NCBI GenBank assembly: GCA_012729855.1
Contig: JAAYCI010000024.1
Span: 1-42,349, forward strand
DNA from: Oscillospiraceae bacterium
GTDB taxonomy: Bacteria > Bacillota > Clostridia > Oscillospirales > Ruminococcaceae
DNA length: 42,349 nucleotides
Direction of reading: 5' to 3'
Positions 24,243 to 32,800 of this stretch are shown here, piece after piece. The notes beneath the pieces are model-generated. The model ran no database searches and was not told where the DNA came from. It saw nothing but the letters and a program-made list of their open reading frames with translations. Position 1 is the stretch's first letter. Each line of letters begins with the position of its first letter. A program made the translations under genes and the position numbers.

Positions 24243-25205
24243 ATGGCAAACGAGAAGCCAACAAAACCCACGGCCGACAGCGAGGCCGCGCGGCTGAAAA
24301 AAGAAGAACAGGCGCGTGCCTCGCGCCGGCGGGTGCGGCAGCTGATTGGCCTGGCCCTGGCGGTGCTGATTGTGGTGGGTGCCGTGAGCATTGTGATGAA
24401 CGGCGTGAACCTGGTGCAGAACCTGATGCAGGGCGAGGATGAGGCCGAGAAGTATCGCAGCGAGTTTGAATCCATGGTATGGTTCGACCTGCTGCCCTTT
24501 GAGTCGGTGACCACGGTGGACGAAAACACCCTGAAGCAGGTGGCCATATGGAGCGTGCTGAACCAGCTGGGCGACAGTGTGACCCGCAGCGACTATGGCG
24601 AGCCGATGGTGAGCGCCGCCGACGTGGACCGCTACGGCGCCGAGGTTTTCGGGCCGGATTTCCGCTTCCGCGAGCATGCCTCGTTTGTGGACACCGCCTA
24701 CGACCTGCGCTACACCTACGACCCCGACACCCAGATGTATACCGCGCCCTCCACCGGGCTGACGCCCAACTACCTGCCCTCGGTGGTAGAGATTACCCGC
24801 GAGAGCGGCGGTGTGAAGCGGGTGGTGATGGGCTACGTGAGCACCTGCACCAGCGACGACCAGATTGTGATGACGCCCGACTTTGACCACCCGGCCAAAT
24901 ACATGGACTATATGCTGCGGCGGGACGGTGGCGACTACTACCTGTATGCCGTACAGCCCAACACCACCCACGTGCCCGAGCCGGCCGTGGTGGAGCCGGC
25001 CCTGCCCGTAACGCCCGATGACTCGGACAGCTCTTTGCCGGTGGTGACCAGCCGGCCGGACAGTGCGTTGCTGCCTGACAGCAGTGCGGAAGCGGATAGC
25101 AGCACCGACACAGATGGCAGTGATGCTTCCGGCAGCGATGATGGTGACGGCAGCGGCAGTGCGGAGGATGACAGTGCCGACAGTGGCAGCGTGGCGGAGC
25201 CGTAA
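24243..25205 (+). CDS. Membrane-anchored extracellular protein with acidic Ser/Asp tail, unknown function
   Basis: 320 residues. I do not recognise the family. A basic cytoplasmic N terminus (ARASRRRVRQ) is followed by one membrane helix (about residues 35-52), then an extracellular domain of about 190 residues (YRSEFESMVWFDLLPFESV to MLRRDGGDYYLYAVQP), and a C-terminal tail of about 65 residues dominated by Ser, Asp and Gly. The N-terminal positive charge before a single helix predicts an outward-facing C terminus. AAAGGA precedes the ATG by about six bases. It is preceded by repeat copy 3 and ends at a strong bidirectional terminator. The tail composition resembles that of the S41-like protein at 16449. 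Confidence 0.75.
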   Translation: MANEKPTKPTADSEAARLKKEEQARASRRRVRQLIGLALAVLIVVGAVSIVMNGVNLVQNLMQGEDEAEKYRSEFESMVWFDLLPFESVTTVDENTLKQVAIWSVLNQLGDSVTRSDYGEPMVSAADVDRYGAEVFGPDFRFREHASFVDTAYDLRYTYDPDTQMYTAPSTGLTPNYLPSVVEITRESGGVKRVVMGYVSTCTSDDQIVMTPDFDHPAKYMDYMLRRDGGDYYLYAVQPNTTHVPEPAVVEPALPVTPDDSDSSLPVVTSRPDSALLPDSSAEADSSTDTDGSDASGSDDGDGSGSAEDDSADSGSVAEP

Positions 25206-25226
25206 CCAAGCGAATTGAATACAACA

Positions 25227-25267
25227 AAAAACCATCCGTTATGGCAGAAGCCCAGCGGATGGTTTTT
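25227..25267. terminator. Bidirectional intrinsic terminator
   Basis: A 12-bp stem (AAAAACCATCCG with CGGATGGTTTTT) around a 17-base loop, with T-runs on both strands. It serves the forward gene ending at 25205 and probably also the reverse-strand VanY-like gene. Confidence 0.8.
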
Positions 25268-25439
25268 ATACTAGAACCACTTCAAAACTGAAACAGTTTT
25301 GAAGCCGCGCATGACAATGCGCGGGAATCGCCCAGAGGGCGATTGGTTCGCCGTTCATAGTCAAACACACACCTTGCAGGTGTGCCGGCAGGCTTTGCCT
25401 GCCGCCTTGAAAACCGTCTCGGTTTTCAGGTTTGACTAT
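25267..25439. repeat. Four-hairpin repeat, copy B (with 45-base internal insertion)
   Basis: Same order as copy A at 10416: a TATACTAGAACC start, the hairpin with loop AAA (CTTCAAAACTG / CAGTTTTGAAG), CCGCGCAT-GACA-ATGCGCGG, ATCGCCC-AGA-GGGCGAT, and the long stem beginning at 25357. The closing arm of the long stem is split: GGTGTG (25379-25384), then 45 extra bases holding two further hairpins (CGGCAGGC-TTT-GCCTGCCG and a CTTGAAAACCG stem), then GTTTGACTAT (25430-25439). It lies between convergent genes, directly after a terminator, as copy A does. Confidence 0.8.
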
Positions 25440-25450
25440 ATTGTTGCCAT

Positions 25451-26377
25451 TTACCCCATCTGCATCTCCGCGATGTACTCCTCCAGCGTGATGCCTTTGC
25501 CGGTGATGGCCTCGGCGTGATTGGCGCCCACATAGCGGTAGTGCCAGGGCTCCCAGGCGATGTGGGTGATGTCCTCGGTGTCGGCCTGGTAGCGGTAGAT
25601 GAAGCCGTATTCGGTGCAGTGTTCCTGCAGCCAGGTGTAGGCGGCGGTTTGGGCGAAGCCGTCGTCCACCCAGTTGATGTCGATGGCGAGGCCGGCCTCG
25701 TGCTCGCTGGTGCCGGGAATGGCGTAGTAGCGCTGGGTGCGGGCCAGGGCTTCGGCCTCGCTGTAGCCTTGGTCCCTATACCGCTGGATAGCGGCGTTGT
25801 AGTTGTTGGTTTGCTGCTGGTGGGTGCGGTAGCCGGACACCGGCGTCAGCTCCACGCCGTCGGCCGCCGCGGCCTTTTGCATGGCGGTGAAGGCCGCCGC
25901 CGCGCGGGTCTCCATCTGCTGGCCGTTGCCAATGTCCACCAGGTTCACGTAGGTGATGTCCGGGTCGGTCTCGGCCTGGCCCCAGCCCACTTTCACGGTA
26001 TCGGGGATGGGGTTTTGATAGTTGTACAGCGGGGGGGTGGCGGCTTCGTCGTAGGGGGTGCTGGCCCGCTGTGGCACCGGGGGAGGTGCCTGTGAGGCCG
26101 GCGCCATGGAGACGGGCGGGGCCACGGCCGGCTGCGAGGCCGGCTGCGCCACCGATGGCGCCTCGGACGGCGCCTGTGCGCCGTTTGCGCCCGTGATGAG
26201 CAGCGCGATGACAAAGAGCACCGCCACGGCCACCAGCATCACCACAATGCCGATGACCTGCTTTCTTCTGCGGGCGCGCTTTCTTTGCTTGCGGCTGACG
26301 CCGCTGTTATACAGGTGGCGCTGGCTGGGCGCCTGTGGGCGCGGTGCGGCGGGCGGGCGGCGTTGAGGCTGGGCCAT
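25451..26377 (-). CDS. M15B-type D-alanyl-D-alanine carboxypeptidase (VanY-like), membrane anchored
   Basis: 308-residue predicted zinc peptidase that trims D-Ala from peptidoglycan stems. A basic N-terminal segment is followed by one membrane helix (about residues 38-60), an Ala/Pro-rich linker, and the catalytic domain with SGYRTHQQQ, the zinc motif SEHEAGLAIDIN and the final ligand in EPWHYRYVG. The start is ATG 26377, ten bases after AAAGGA; the open frame upstream has no ribosome site. It lies downstream of the TcaA-like gene on the same strand with a gap of about 250 bases. VanY homologues are common housekeeping enzymes, so this alone does not imply glycopeptide resistance. Confidence 0.9.
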   Translation of the reverse strand: MAQPQRRPPAAPRPQAPSQRHLYNSGVSRKQRKRARRRKQVIGIVVMLVAVAVLFVIALLITGANGAQAPSEAPSVAQPASQPAVAPPVSMAPASQAPPPVPQRASTPYDEAATPPLYNYQNPIPDTVKVGWGQAETDPDITYVNLVDIGNGQQMETRAAAAFTAMQKAAAADGVELTPVSGYRTHQQQTNNYNAAIQRYRDQGYSEAEALARTQRYYAIPGTSEHEAGLAIDINWVDDGFAQTAAYTWLQEHCTEYGFIYRYQADTEDITHIAWEPWHYRYVGANHAEAITGKGITLEEYIAEMQMG

Positions 26378-26545
26378 AGGCGGGGTTCCTTTCCAGTGGC
26401 TGGGGCTTGGTGCGCGCATATGGTGGGCAGGCGGGCACGCGGCATGGCGCGGCAGATTGGGTGCAAGAACGAAGGCAAAACCGCAGCCAATACCCGATGC
26501 GTGGGGCCGCAGGGCCAGGCGATGAAAAATACAAGGCGTTTTAGT

Positions 26546-26568
26546 GCGAAGCCGCGCAGTGGGAACCG
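26546..26568 (+). repeat. Fragment related to repeat copy 3
   Basis: GCGAAGCCGCGCAGTG here is identical to 23954-23969 in repeat copy 3, and the match continues with two mismatches to CCGC. A second GCGAAGCCGCGC follows at 26586-26597. It lies in the 247-base gap between two reverse-strand genes, so here the sequence faces against the flanking genes. Confidence 0.55.
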
Positions 26569-26624
26569 CGGATTTTTTCGCAGGAGCGAAGCCGCGCTTA
26601 TGCATGGGCGGCTTCATCCCATGG

Positions 26625-29039
26625 TTACTTAAATTCGGTGATTTTATGGGCGGTGTAGTCCTCGTCGGAGACAAAGTCGATGCGGTTTACCTTCCATTCG
26701 CCATCCTGGTATACCAGCTGCACGCTCTGCTTGTTGGAGGCGGCGGTAAACTCGGCGGCGGCATCGTCGCGGGGCTTGTAGCGGTAGCTGAAGGTGCCGT
26801 TCACGTTCACCGCCGGCATGCCGTCCACCTCGGTAACGGTGATGCTCTCGCCGTCGCAGGTGGCGCCGGCGTACTCGAACAGGTTGGAGGCGTTGCCCGT
26901 TTGGGTGATGCGGGTGGCCAGGTAGGTGTTGTTGTTGGCGGTGGACTGGCGGATGCCGTCCAGGCTTTGGGCGTTGATGCAAGAAAGATAGGAATTATAG
27001 AAGTTCACCAGCACGGCGTCGATGTCGTTTTTGGTGAGGCTTTCGGCCAGGCCGTCGCCGGGGGTGCTGCTGCTCTCGCTGCTGTCGTCGGGGGTGCTGC
27101 TGTCGATGGGGTCGCCCACCTTGTGGTAGTCGCCAAAGCGCAGGGCGGTGGCGTTGATGTCGCTGAACACCACGCTGGACTCATACACGTCGCCCTCGTC
27201 CACCGCCTCGATGCGTATGGTGCTGCCCAGCGCCACGTCGGGCAGGGTGACGGTGCCGTCCACCGGAACCTCGGGCACCAGCGCGCCGTTCACAAAAATT
27301 TCCACCAGGCCCTCGCGGCAGTTCTCCACCGTGATGGTGGCGCGCACAGCCTCGGCGCCCTCCAGGCGGTTGGGCTGGGCGGTGTCGAACAGCTCCACCA
27401 CGGTGGGCTCTGCGCTGGCGGCGTCGCCGCCGGGGGGCACCAGTACGCAGTTGTACAGGCCGGGCATCAGGCCGGTATACAGCATGCCCTGGTCGGTGTA
27501 GGTGCCGGTGTAGGATACATCGTCCAGCAGCAGGGTGGTGCCGTCCTGCGCGCCGGGGGCCAGCAGCTGCACCCCCTGTATGGTGATGTAGTATTTTTTA
27601 ATGAACAGGAAGAAATCGTCGCCCTCAATACCGACGGCGGGGTAGTTTTCGCCGGTGGCGGTGGGGTCGCTGGCTTGCTTGAGCAGCTGGCTGCGCAAGC
27701 GGTTCATGCCGGCGCTGTCGCTGAAGGCGGCGCAAAAGGCGTCCCAGCCGGCCTCGGTGGGGGTGGCGCCGCGCACGGCGGTCATCTCGTCCAGCTTGGT
27801 ATAGTCGGCGGCGGTAATGGCCTCGGCGAAGTCATCGATGGTTTTGGCCGGGCGGTTGCTGAAATAGAGCATGATAAGCGTGGTGGCGCAGACGGCGATG
27901 ACAAAGATGAGCACCACGATGATGACGGTGACGGCGATTCTGGCCGGGCTGCGCCGGGGGCGGGTTTCCTCGGGCAGGGGCAGGGGCGGCGGCGCGGGGG
28001 TGCGCCGGGCCGGGGGGGCCTCGCCGGCGAAGAGGTTTTGCGCCTCACGCGTGGCGGGCTGGGCCGCGGCCTGCCGGGGCTGCTGGGCAAACAGGTTTTG
28101 CTGGGTTTGCTGCATGGCGGCGGGCTGCACCGGCTGCTGGGCCGGAACGGGCTGGCCTATGGGCAGGGTTTGCTGCGGGGCAACCCGCTGGGCCGGGGCG
28201 GCAGGCTGCGGGGGCAGGGGCACCGGCGGGGGTGCGGCCTGCTGGGGGGCGGCGGGCTGCACCGGGGGTTGCTGCTGCGGCTTTTGCGGGGCAGCGGGCG
28301 GCTGCTTGGCTGGCGCAGCCTGGGGCTTTTCCGCGGCCTGCTTTTGCTGTGGAGCAACCTGTTGCCGGGTTGGCGCGGCGGCAGGTTGCTCTGCCGCCGG
28401 GGCCGGCTGCTGGGCCTGCCGCTGCTGCTGCTGGGCCGGGGCGGGCTGCTGCCGGGGGGCGGGCTGTGTTTCGCCAAACAGGCCGGGGGCCGGGGCGGGG
28501 GGGTCTTCGTCAAACAAGCCTGCCGGCTGTGGGGCCGGGGGCTGGGTGGTTTCGTCAAACAGGTTGGCCGGCGGCGGCTGGGCGGGGCCGGCCTGCACCT
28601 CGTCGATGAGATGCAACAGGTCGTCCGGTCTCTCTGCCGGGGCGGGCGTGGCGGGTGGCTGCTCGAACAGTGACGGCTGCGGGGGGGCAACAGCCCCGGG
28701 CTGCAGCGGGCGAAACGCCTGCGACACACCGAACTCGGCGGTTTTGTCCATGCCCGGGGTGGCCGGCGGTGTGGGCGCGGCCGGAGATTGGGGCGCGGCG
28801 GGCTGGCCCATGGCCGGGGGCGCCGGCTGGGCGGGGGGCGGGGCCGCCGGGGCGTTTGCCTCCTGCGGGGCCTGGGCCGCGGCGGATGGCGCCGGGGCGG
28901 GCGGCTCCTGCGCGGGCGCTTGCTCCGGGGCGGCCTGCTCGGGGGTGGGGGAATCCTGGTGCAGCTTGTAGCCGCAATTCATGCAGAACAAATCGTCCGG
29001 GTTGGGGACGGGGGTGCCGCAATTTGGGCAGAAGTTCAT
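26625..29039 (-). CDS. TcaA-like zinc-ribbon membrane protein with long Pro/Ala/Gln linker
   Basis: 804 residues. The N terminus is a zinc ribbon (Cys4, Cys7, Cys19, Cys22). It is followed by about 320 residues very rich in Pro, Ala and Gln, one membrane helix (about 366-392), and an extracellular part of about 410 residues: an Ig-like/TcaA-type repeat region (VKFVNGALVPEV-like segment EIFVNGALVPEV), a Ser/Asp-rich hinge, and a C-terminal NTF2-like domain (VNFYNSYLSCINAQSL to WKVNRIDFVSDE). This order matches TcaA/YvbJ proteins, which influence the wall and, in Staphylococcus, teicoplanin susceptibility. AAGGAGG precedes the ATG at 29039. The linker is far longer than in the usual homologues. 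Function here is inferred only. Confidence 0.82.
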   Translation of the reverse strand: MNFCPNCGTPVPNPDDLFCMNCGYKLHQDSPTPEQAAPEQAPAQEPPAPAPSAAAQAPQEANAPAAPPPAQPAPPAMGQPAAPQSPAAPTPPATPGMDKTAEFGVSQAFRPLQPGAVAPPQPSLFEQPPATPAPAERPDDLLHLIDEVQAGPAQPPPANLFDETTQPPAPQPAGLFDEDPPAPAPGLFGETQPAPRQQPAPAQQQQRQAQQPAPAAEQPAAAPTRQQVAPQQKQAAEKPQAAPAKQPPAAPQKPQQQPPVQPAAPQQAAPPPVPLPPQPAAPAQRVAPQQTLPIGQPVPAQQPVQPAAMQQTQQNLFAQQPRQAAAQPATREAQNLFAGEAPPARRTPAPPPLPLPEETRPRRSPARIAVTVIIVVLIFVIAVCATTLIMLYFSNRPAKTIDDFAEAITAADYTKLDEMTAVRGATPTEAGWDAFCAAFSDSAGMNRLRSQLLKQASDPTATGENYPAVGIEGDDFFLFIKKYYITIQGVQLLAPGAQDGTTLLLDDVSYTGTYTDQGMLYTGLMPGLYNCVLVPPGGDAASAEPTVVELFDTAQPNRLEGAEAVRATITVENCREGLVEIFVNGALVPEVPVDGTVTLPDVALGSTIRIEAVDEGDVYESSVVFSDINATALRFGDYHKVGDPIDSSTPDDSSESSSTPGDGLAESLTKNDIDAVLVNFYNSYLSCINAQSLDGIRQSTANNNTYLATRITQTGNASNLFEYAGATCDGESITVTEVDGMPAVNVNGTFSYRYKPRDDAAAEFTAASNKQSVQLVYQDGEWKVNRIDFVSDEDYTAHKITEFK

Positions 29040-29270
29040 AAAGGTGCCTCCTTGGCCGGAACCGGGGCGGTGGCGGTGTGTGCACCGCACATACCCTTCC
29101 CATGGCATGTGCCCACCTGTATGCCCCGGTTGAAAGATGGAGAAGCGTGTGGTGTTCCCGTGCGGTTTTGAGGGCTGTGGCCCCCCGCCATGCTGTGGCA
29201 CGCGTTCCCGGGAATTCCGTGCTTCCTGGCTGGCCTTGCGTGGCGCTGCAGCGCCCGCATATCGGATAAC

Positions 29271-29299
29271 ATTATAGCACTTCCCGCAAACTATTTCCA
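29271..29299 (-). promoter_or_regulatory. Promoter of the TcaA-like gene
   Basis: Reverse strand: TATAAT (29271-29276) with an upstream TGC extension and a poor -35 match (TGGAAA, 29294-29299) at 17 bases. The predicted leader is about 225 bases. Confidence 0.4.
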
Positions 29300-29320
29300 G
29301 TATGGGGGCCGCGCGGTGGT

Positions 29321-29350
29321 TTGACGCTGTGATTTGCACTGTGCTATTAT
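29321..29350 (+). promoter_or_regulatory. Promoter of the Big2-M23 gene
   Basis: TTGACG (29321-29326), an 18-base spacer and TATTAT (29345-29350) with the extension TGC. It lies about 70 bases before the start codon. Confidence 0.5.
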
Positions 29351-29418
29351 ATAATAATAGCGGTATTTTTCGGCCGGGGCAAGCGGCTTTTGCCTTGGCG
29401 GTGTGTGGAGGAAACAGC

Positions 29419-30782
29419 ATGCTGAAAAAAGTGTTTTTGCGCGCCTTTGCGCCCATGGTGGCGCTGCTGGTGCTGCTGGCCGCGGCGCCGGCCGGCGTGC
29501 AGGCCGCCACCGTACAGCCTGCCGCGGCAGCGGCGCTGGCCGCCACCGGCGGCGGTGCCGGGGCAGAAAACAGCGCCGACCCCGAGCCCGGCGGCGAGGC
29601 CCACGAGGCGCCCGCCGACCCCGGCCTGACATTGAACGTTGCGGCAGCCACCGTGCTGCCGGGCAAAAAACTGCAACTGGAGGCCACCAGCCAGCCGGCC
29701 GGCACCGTGAACAAGGGCATTGCGTGGAAGTCGTCCAACAAAAAGGTGGCCACCGTGAATAGAAAGGGGGTTGTGCGCGGCTTTGCCGAGGGCAAGACCA
29801 CCATAACCGCCGTGGATGCCGCCACCGGTAAAAGGCCAAGTGTACGGTGTACGTGGGCGTGCCGGTGAAAAAGATAAAGCTGAACCTGAAAAAAGCGACG
29901 CTGGCCAAAGGGCAGACCCAGAAGCTGGTTGCCACCGTTACCCCCGCCGACGCCGCCAACAAAAAAGTGGATTGGACCAGCAGCGACGCGGCTGTGGCCA
30001 GCGTGGACAAATATGGCAAGGTGAAGGCCCGGCAGGTGGGCACCGCAACCATTACCGCCACCACCCAGGACGGCGGCAAGGCTGCCACCTTCAAGATTAC
30101 CGTGGGGCCGGCCGTGGAGGGCATTGCGCTGAACATGGACACCGCCAGCCTGCAGCCCGGCAAAAAGGTGCGCCTGAAGGCCACCATTACCCCCGGTGAC
30201 GCCGTGGACAAGACGGTGAGCTGGAAAAGCAGCAACCCCAGCGTGGCCACCGTGAGTGAAAACGGCACTGTGCGGGGTGTGGCCACCGGCAAGGCCACCA
30301 TTACGGCCACCACCTCCAACGGGAAAAAGGCAAAAGCCACGGTGCGGGTGTACGACGGCCGCCTCTTCAAGGGGCGCAACCGGGTGAGCAGTACCTTCCA
30401 GAGCGCCGAGCGCCCCACCCACAACGGCATTGACGTTGTGGGCATGGACGGCGGCACCATCTATGCCACCGTAACCGGCAGGGTGCGCTGGGCCCGCATG
30501 GTGGCGCAGGGCGCGCCCGGCTGGGGCGAAACCTGGCAGTGGGGCTATTTTGTGTGGATAGAGGCCGAGGACGGTACCCACCATATCTACGCCCACATGG
30601 CCGAGCAGCCCCGTGTGAAGGAGGGCGCCCGCGTGCAGGCCGGCCAGGCCCTTGGCGTGATGGGCAACACCGGCTACAGCTTTGGCACCCACGTGCACTA
30701 CGAGGTGCGCAAGCGCGACGGCCGCACCCCCATTGACCCGACGCCCTACGCCGGGCTGGAAAACAGGGTGGGCATCTATTGA
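29419..30782 (+). pseudogene. Secreted Big2-repeat M23 peptidase, split by a one-base frameshift
   Basis: A signal peptide (MLKKVFLRAFAPMVALL...) is followed by three bacterial Ig-like (Big2) domains and a C-terminal M23/LytM peptidase domain with all zinc and catalytic residues visible (HNGID, HIYAHM, GTHVHYEV). GGAGG precedes the ATG by eight bases. The frame breaks in a four-A run at 29830-29833: restoring one A would join ATGK to KAKCTVYVGVPVKKI and give a continuous protein of about 455 residues. As read, the first frame stops at 29868 and the second is open to 30782. Because the break is in a homopolymer and the rest is undamaged, a sequencing error or slippage is as likely as real decay. 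Confidence 0.85.
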
Positions 30783-30812
30783 GCGCGGTTTTTCGCCAAA
30801 AAATGAAAATGT

Positions 30813-30841
30813 TTGCTAAAAAAGCAATTAAGGTGTATATT
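30813..30841 (+). promoter_or_regulatory. Promoter of the MarR-like gene
   Basis: TTGCTA (30813-30818), a 17-base spacer and TATATT (30836-30841) in a clearly AT-rich stretch, 66 bases before the start codon. Confidence 0.55.
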
Positions 30842-30907
30842 ATTAAGAAGTGATGATATTTGCCGCGCCCCTGTGGGGCGATTTACAGAGATTGATGAGG
30901 TGTACCG

Positions 30908-31369
30908 GTGGACGCTTTGTTACGGGAACAATTTATGACGGCCATGTTTCGCTTCCGCAAGGTGGGCATTACTTTTTCGGCCGACTGCGCTTTCCAGTTT
31001 GTGGAGTTGTCGGTGATGAAGCGCATTACCGCCAGCTGCCCGGCGGAGGGTAAAAACCTGAACGTCTCTGAAATACAGGACACCCTGCATATCTCGAAGT
31101 CGGCGGTGTCGCAGACGCTGAGCTCGCTGGAGAAGAAGGGCTATATTACCCGCGAGATAGACAAGAACGACCGCCGCAAGATAGCCGTGGCCGCCACGCC
31201 CGAGGGCAAAAGGGTGCTGCGCGAGGCGCTGTGCAGCTACGACCGCCTGCTGTCCGCCATGGTGGAGCGCTACGGCGCCGAGAACCTGGACCAGCTGATT
31301 GAAAAGGTGAATGAATTGTCGGACGTATATGAAGCGGTGAAGATGGAACTGCGCAGTGAAACCGCCTGA
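30908..31369 (+). CDS. MarR-family transcriptional regulator
   Basis: 153-residue winged-helix regulator. The DNA-binding helices and wing are visible in LNVSEIQDTLHISKSAVSQT, LSSLEKKGYITREIDKNDRRKIAVAATPEGKRV, flanked by dimerisation helices. The start is GTG 30908, with GAGG eight bases upstream. The unit is monocistronic, with its own promoter and a strong terminator. MarR proteins usually repress their own gene or a neighbour in response to small ligands; the only close partners here are the M23 gene upstream and the reverse-strand PPi-phosphofructokinase. Confidence 0.88.
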   Translation: MDALLREQFMTAMFRFRKVGITFSADCAFQFVELSVMKRITASCPAEGKNLNVSEIQDTLHISKSAVSQTLSSLEKKGYITREIDKNDRRKIAVAATPEGKRVLREALCSYDRLLSAMVERYGAENLDQLIEKVNELSDVYEAVKMELRSETA

Positions 31370-31382
31370 CGCCCAAGTGACA

Positions 31383-31414
31383 AATATCCCGGATGCCGCG
31401 GCATCCGGGATATT
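31383..31414. terminator. Bidirectional terminator, perfect 32-base palindrome
   Basis: AATATCCCGGATGCCG and its exact reverse complement, followed by TTATT on the plus strand. It stands between the convergent MarR-like gene and the PPi-phosphofructokinase. Confidence 0.75.
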
Positions 31415-31509
31415 TTATTGGTATTTTTGGGGGTATTTTTTACACACTGTTTATGCCGCCGGAATAATGCCCGGAAAATAGGTTTAAAATACGTGATAAA
31501 TTGGGGCAT

Positions 31510-32760
31510 TCAGAGGTCTTGCGGCTGAACCAGGCGGGTTTTGTCCAGCTTGAAGAAGTGGGGCAGGCCGTCCTCGAAGAACATGTGGGTCTCGCCGCGG
31601 AAAAGCGGGCGCAGGTACTGCACCATCTCCTCGGTGACGTTGGTGCCGTCGTCGCAGATCCAGCTGAGCGGCACGGTGCGCTCGTGGTTAGCCACGGCGC
31701 TGAGGGGTACCAGCTCGGTGCGCACAAGGTAGGGGTTGTTGCTCACCCGCTGGATGCCGACCATCATACCGGTATGGCCGGCCAGCGCGGCGTCTACGGC
31801 AACGGCGCCCACCTGGCGGGCCTCGTCAAGGTCGGTGCCGCTGGCCAGATGCATGCCCACCCGCTGCAGCACGCTGGGCTCTACGCTGCGGGTTTTCAGC
31901 TTGCCGCCGTGCAGGTTGTCGCACACCATGGCCTCCAGCACCGCGGCCACGCCGCCCAGCGCCCGGTGGCCAAACCCGTCAACCTTGCCGGTGCCGGCCT
32001 TGTTCACATAGCTGCCGTCGGCCAGGCGAACACCCTCGGACACCGCCACCAGCACGTTGGTTTCGCAGGCCAGCTTTTCGTCCACCTTTTTCAGGAAAGC
32101 CGCGGGGTCGAACGGGACCTCGGGCAGGTAAATGAGGTGCGGCCCGGTGAAGCCGTGCGCCCGCGCCAGCACCGACGATGCCGTGAGCCAGCCGGCGTTG
32201 CGGCCCATCACCTCCACAATGGTGACCGAGGGCGTGGCGTAGACGCTGGAGTCGATCATGATCTCGGAGAAGCTGGCCGCCACGAAGCGGGCGGCGCTGC
32301 CGAAGCCGGGGGTGTGGTCGGTGTGGACGAGGTCGTTGTCCACCGTTTTGGGAATGCCGATGCATTTGATGTCGGCGCCCTGGGCCTTGAAGAAGGCGGA
32401 GAGGCGGTCGGCGGTATCCATGGAGTCGTTGCCGCCGATGTAGAAAAAGTAGCCCACCTGGTAGTCCTTAAAAATCTGCAGCACCTGGTGATAGATGTCG
32501 TTGGCCTGGCGCGGCAGCTTGAAGCGGCAGCTGCCCAGCGCCATGGCCGGGGTGTGGGTAAGCAGGTCGAAGTCCTTGACGGTTTCTATCTGGGCGCCAA
32601 GGTCGATGATCTGGCGCTTGAGCAGCCCCTCCAGGCCGTTCAGCGCGCCGAACACGCGGTTAATTTCGTCGCTGGCCATGGCCCGGGCCAGCGCCCCCGC
32701 CAGCGACGCGTTGATGGCCGGAGACGGCCCGCCGCTTTGGGCAATGAGCATATTGTGCAT
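31510..32760 (-). CDS. pfp: Pyrophosphate-dependent 6-phosphofructokinase
   Basis: 416-residue glycolytic enzyme. The family signature is clear (AQSGGPSPAINASL, MGRNAGWLTASS, PEVPFDP, GFGHRALGG). Two positions mark the phosphoryl donor: the motif that reads GGDGS in ATP enzymes is GGNDS here (Asp112), and GIPGT reads GIPKT (Lys138). Both are hallmarks of PPi-dependent enzymes, which work reversibly in glycolysis and gluconeogenesis. GAGGGG precedes the ATG by about 11 bases; a second ATG three codons later is possible. It follows the PEBP lipoprotein gene by 40 bases and probably shares its transcript. Confidence 0.92.
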   Translation of the reverse strand: MHNMLIAQSGGPSPAINASLAGALARAMASDEINRVFGALNGLEGLLKRQIIDLGAQIETVKDFDLLTHTPAMALGSCRFKLPRQANDIYHQVLQIFKDYQVGYFFYIGGNDSMDTADRLSAFFKAQGADIKCIGIPKTVDNDLVHTDHTPGFGSAARFVAASFSEIMIDSSVYATPSVTIVEVMGRNAGWLTASSVLARAHGFTGPHLIYLPEVPFDPAAFLKKVDEKLACETNVLVAVSEGVRLADGSYVNKAGTGKVDGFGHRALGGVAAVLEAMVCDNLHGGKLKTRSVEPSVLQRVGMHLASGTDLDEARQVGAVAVDAALAGHTGMMVGIQRVSNNPYLVRTELVPLSAVANHERTVPLSWICDDGTNVTEEMVQYLRPLFRGETHMFFEDGLPHFFKLDKTRLVQPQDL

Positions 32761-32800
32761 GGTGGTGTGTTACCCCTCTCGGCCGGGACGTACCCGAAAG

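Larger units (their letters stand above)
29040..29418. other. Divergent intergenic region
   Basis: 379 bases between the TcaA-like gene and the Big2-M23 gene. It contains back-to-back promoters near 29271-29350 and a long GC-rich leader (about 225 bases) for the reverse-strand gene with small palindromes such as GGCGCTGCAGCGCC. No gene or clear riboswitch is recognised. Confidence 0.5.

Noticed and set aside
25020-25200. Possible repeat locus with GAC/AGC triplets
   Set aside because: It is coding sequence for the acidic tail of the membrane-anchored protein.
26544-28673. Long Gly-rich open frame on the forward strand opposite the TcaA-like gene
   Set aside because: It is a mirror of the Pro/Ala/Gln linker and extracellular domain. 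Family motifs (zinc ribbon, NTF2-like end) are only on the reverse strand.
25451-30782. A glycopeptide-resistance (van) gene cluster
   Set aside because: VanY-like and TcaA-like proteins occur, but there is no vanHAX-type ligase set or VanRS pair, and the ddl in the window has the D-Ala-type omega loop.
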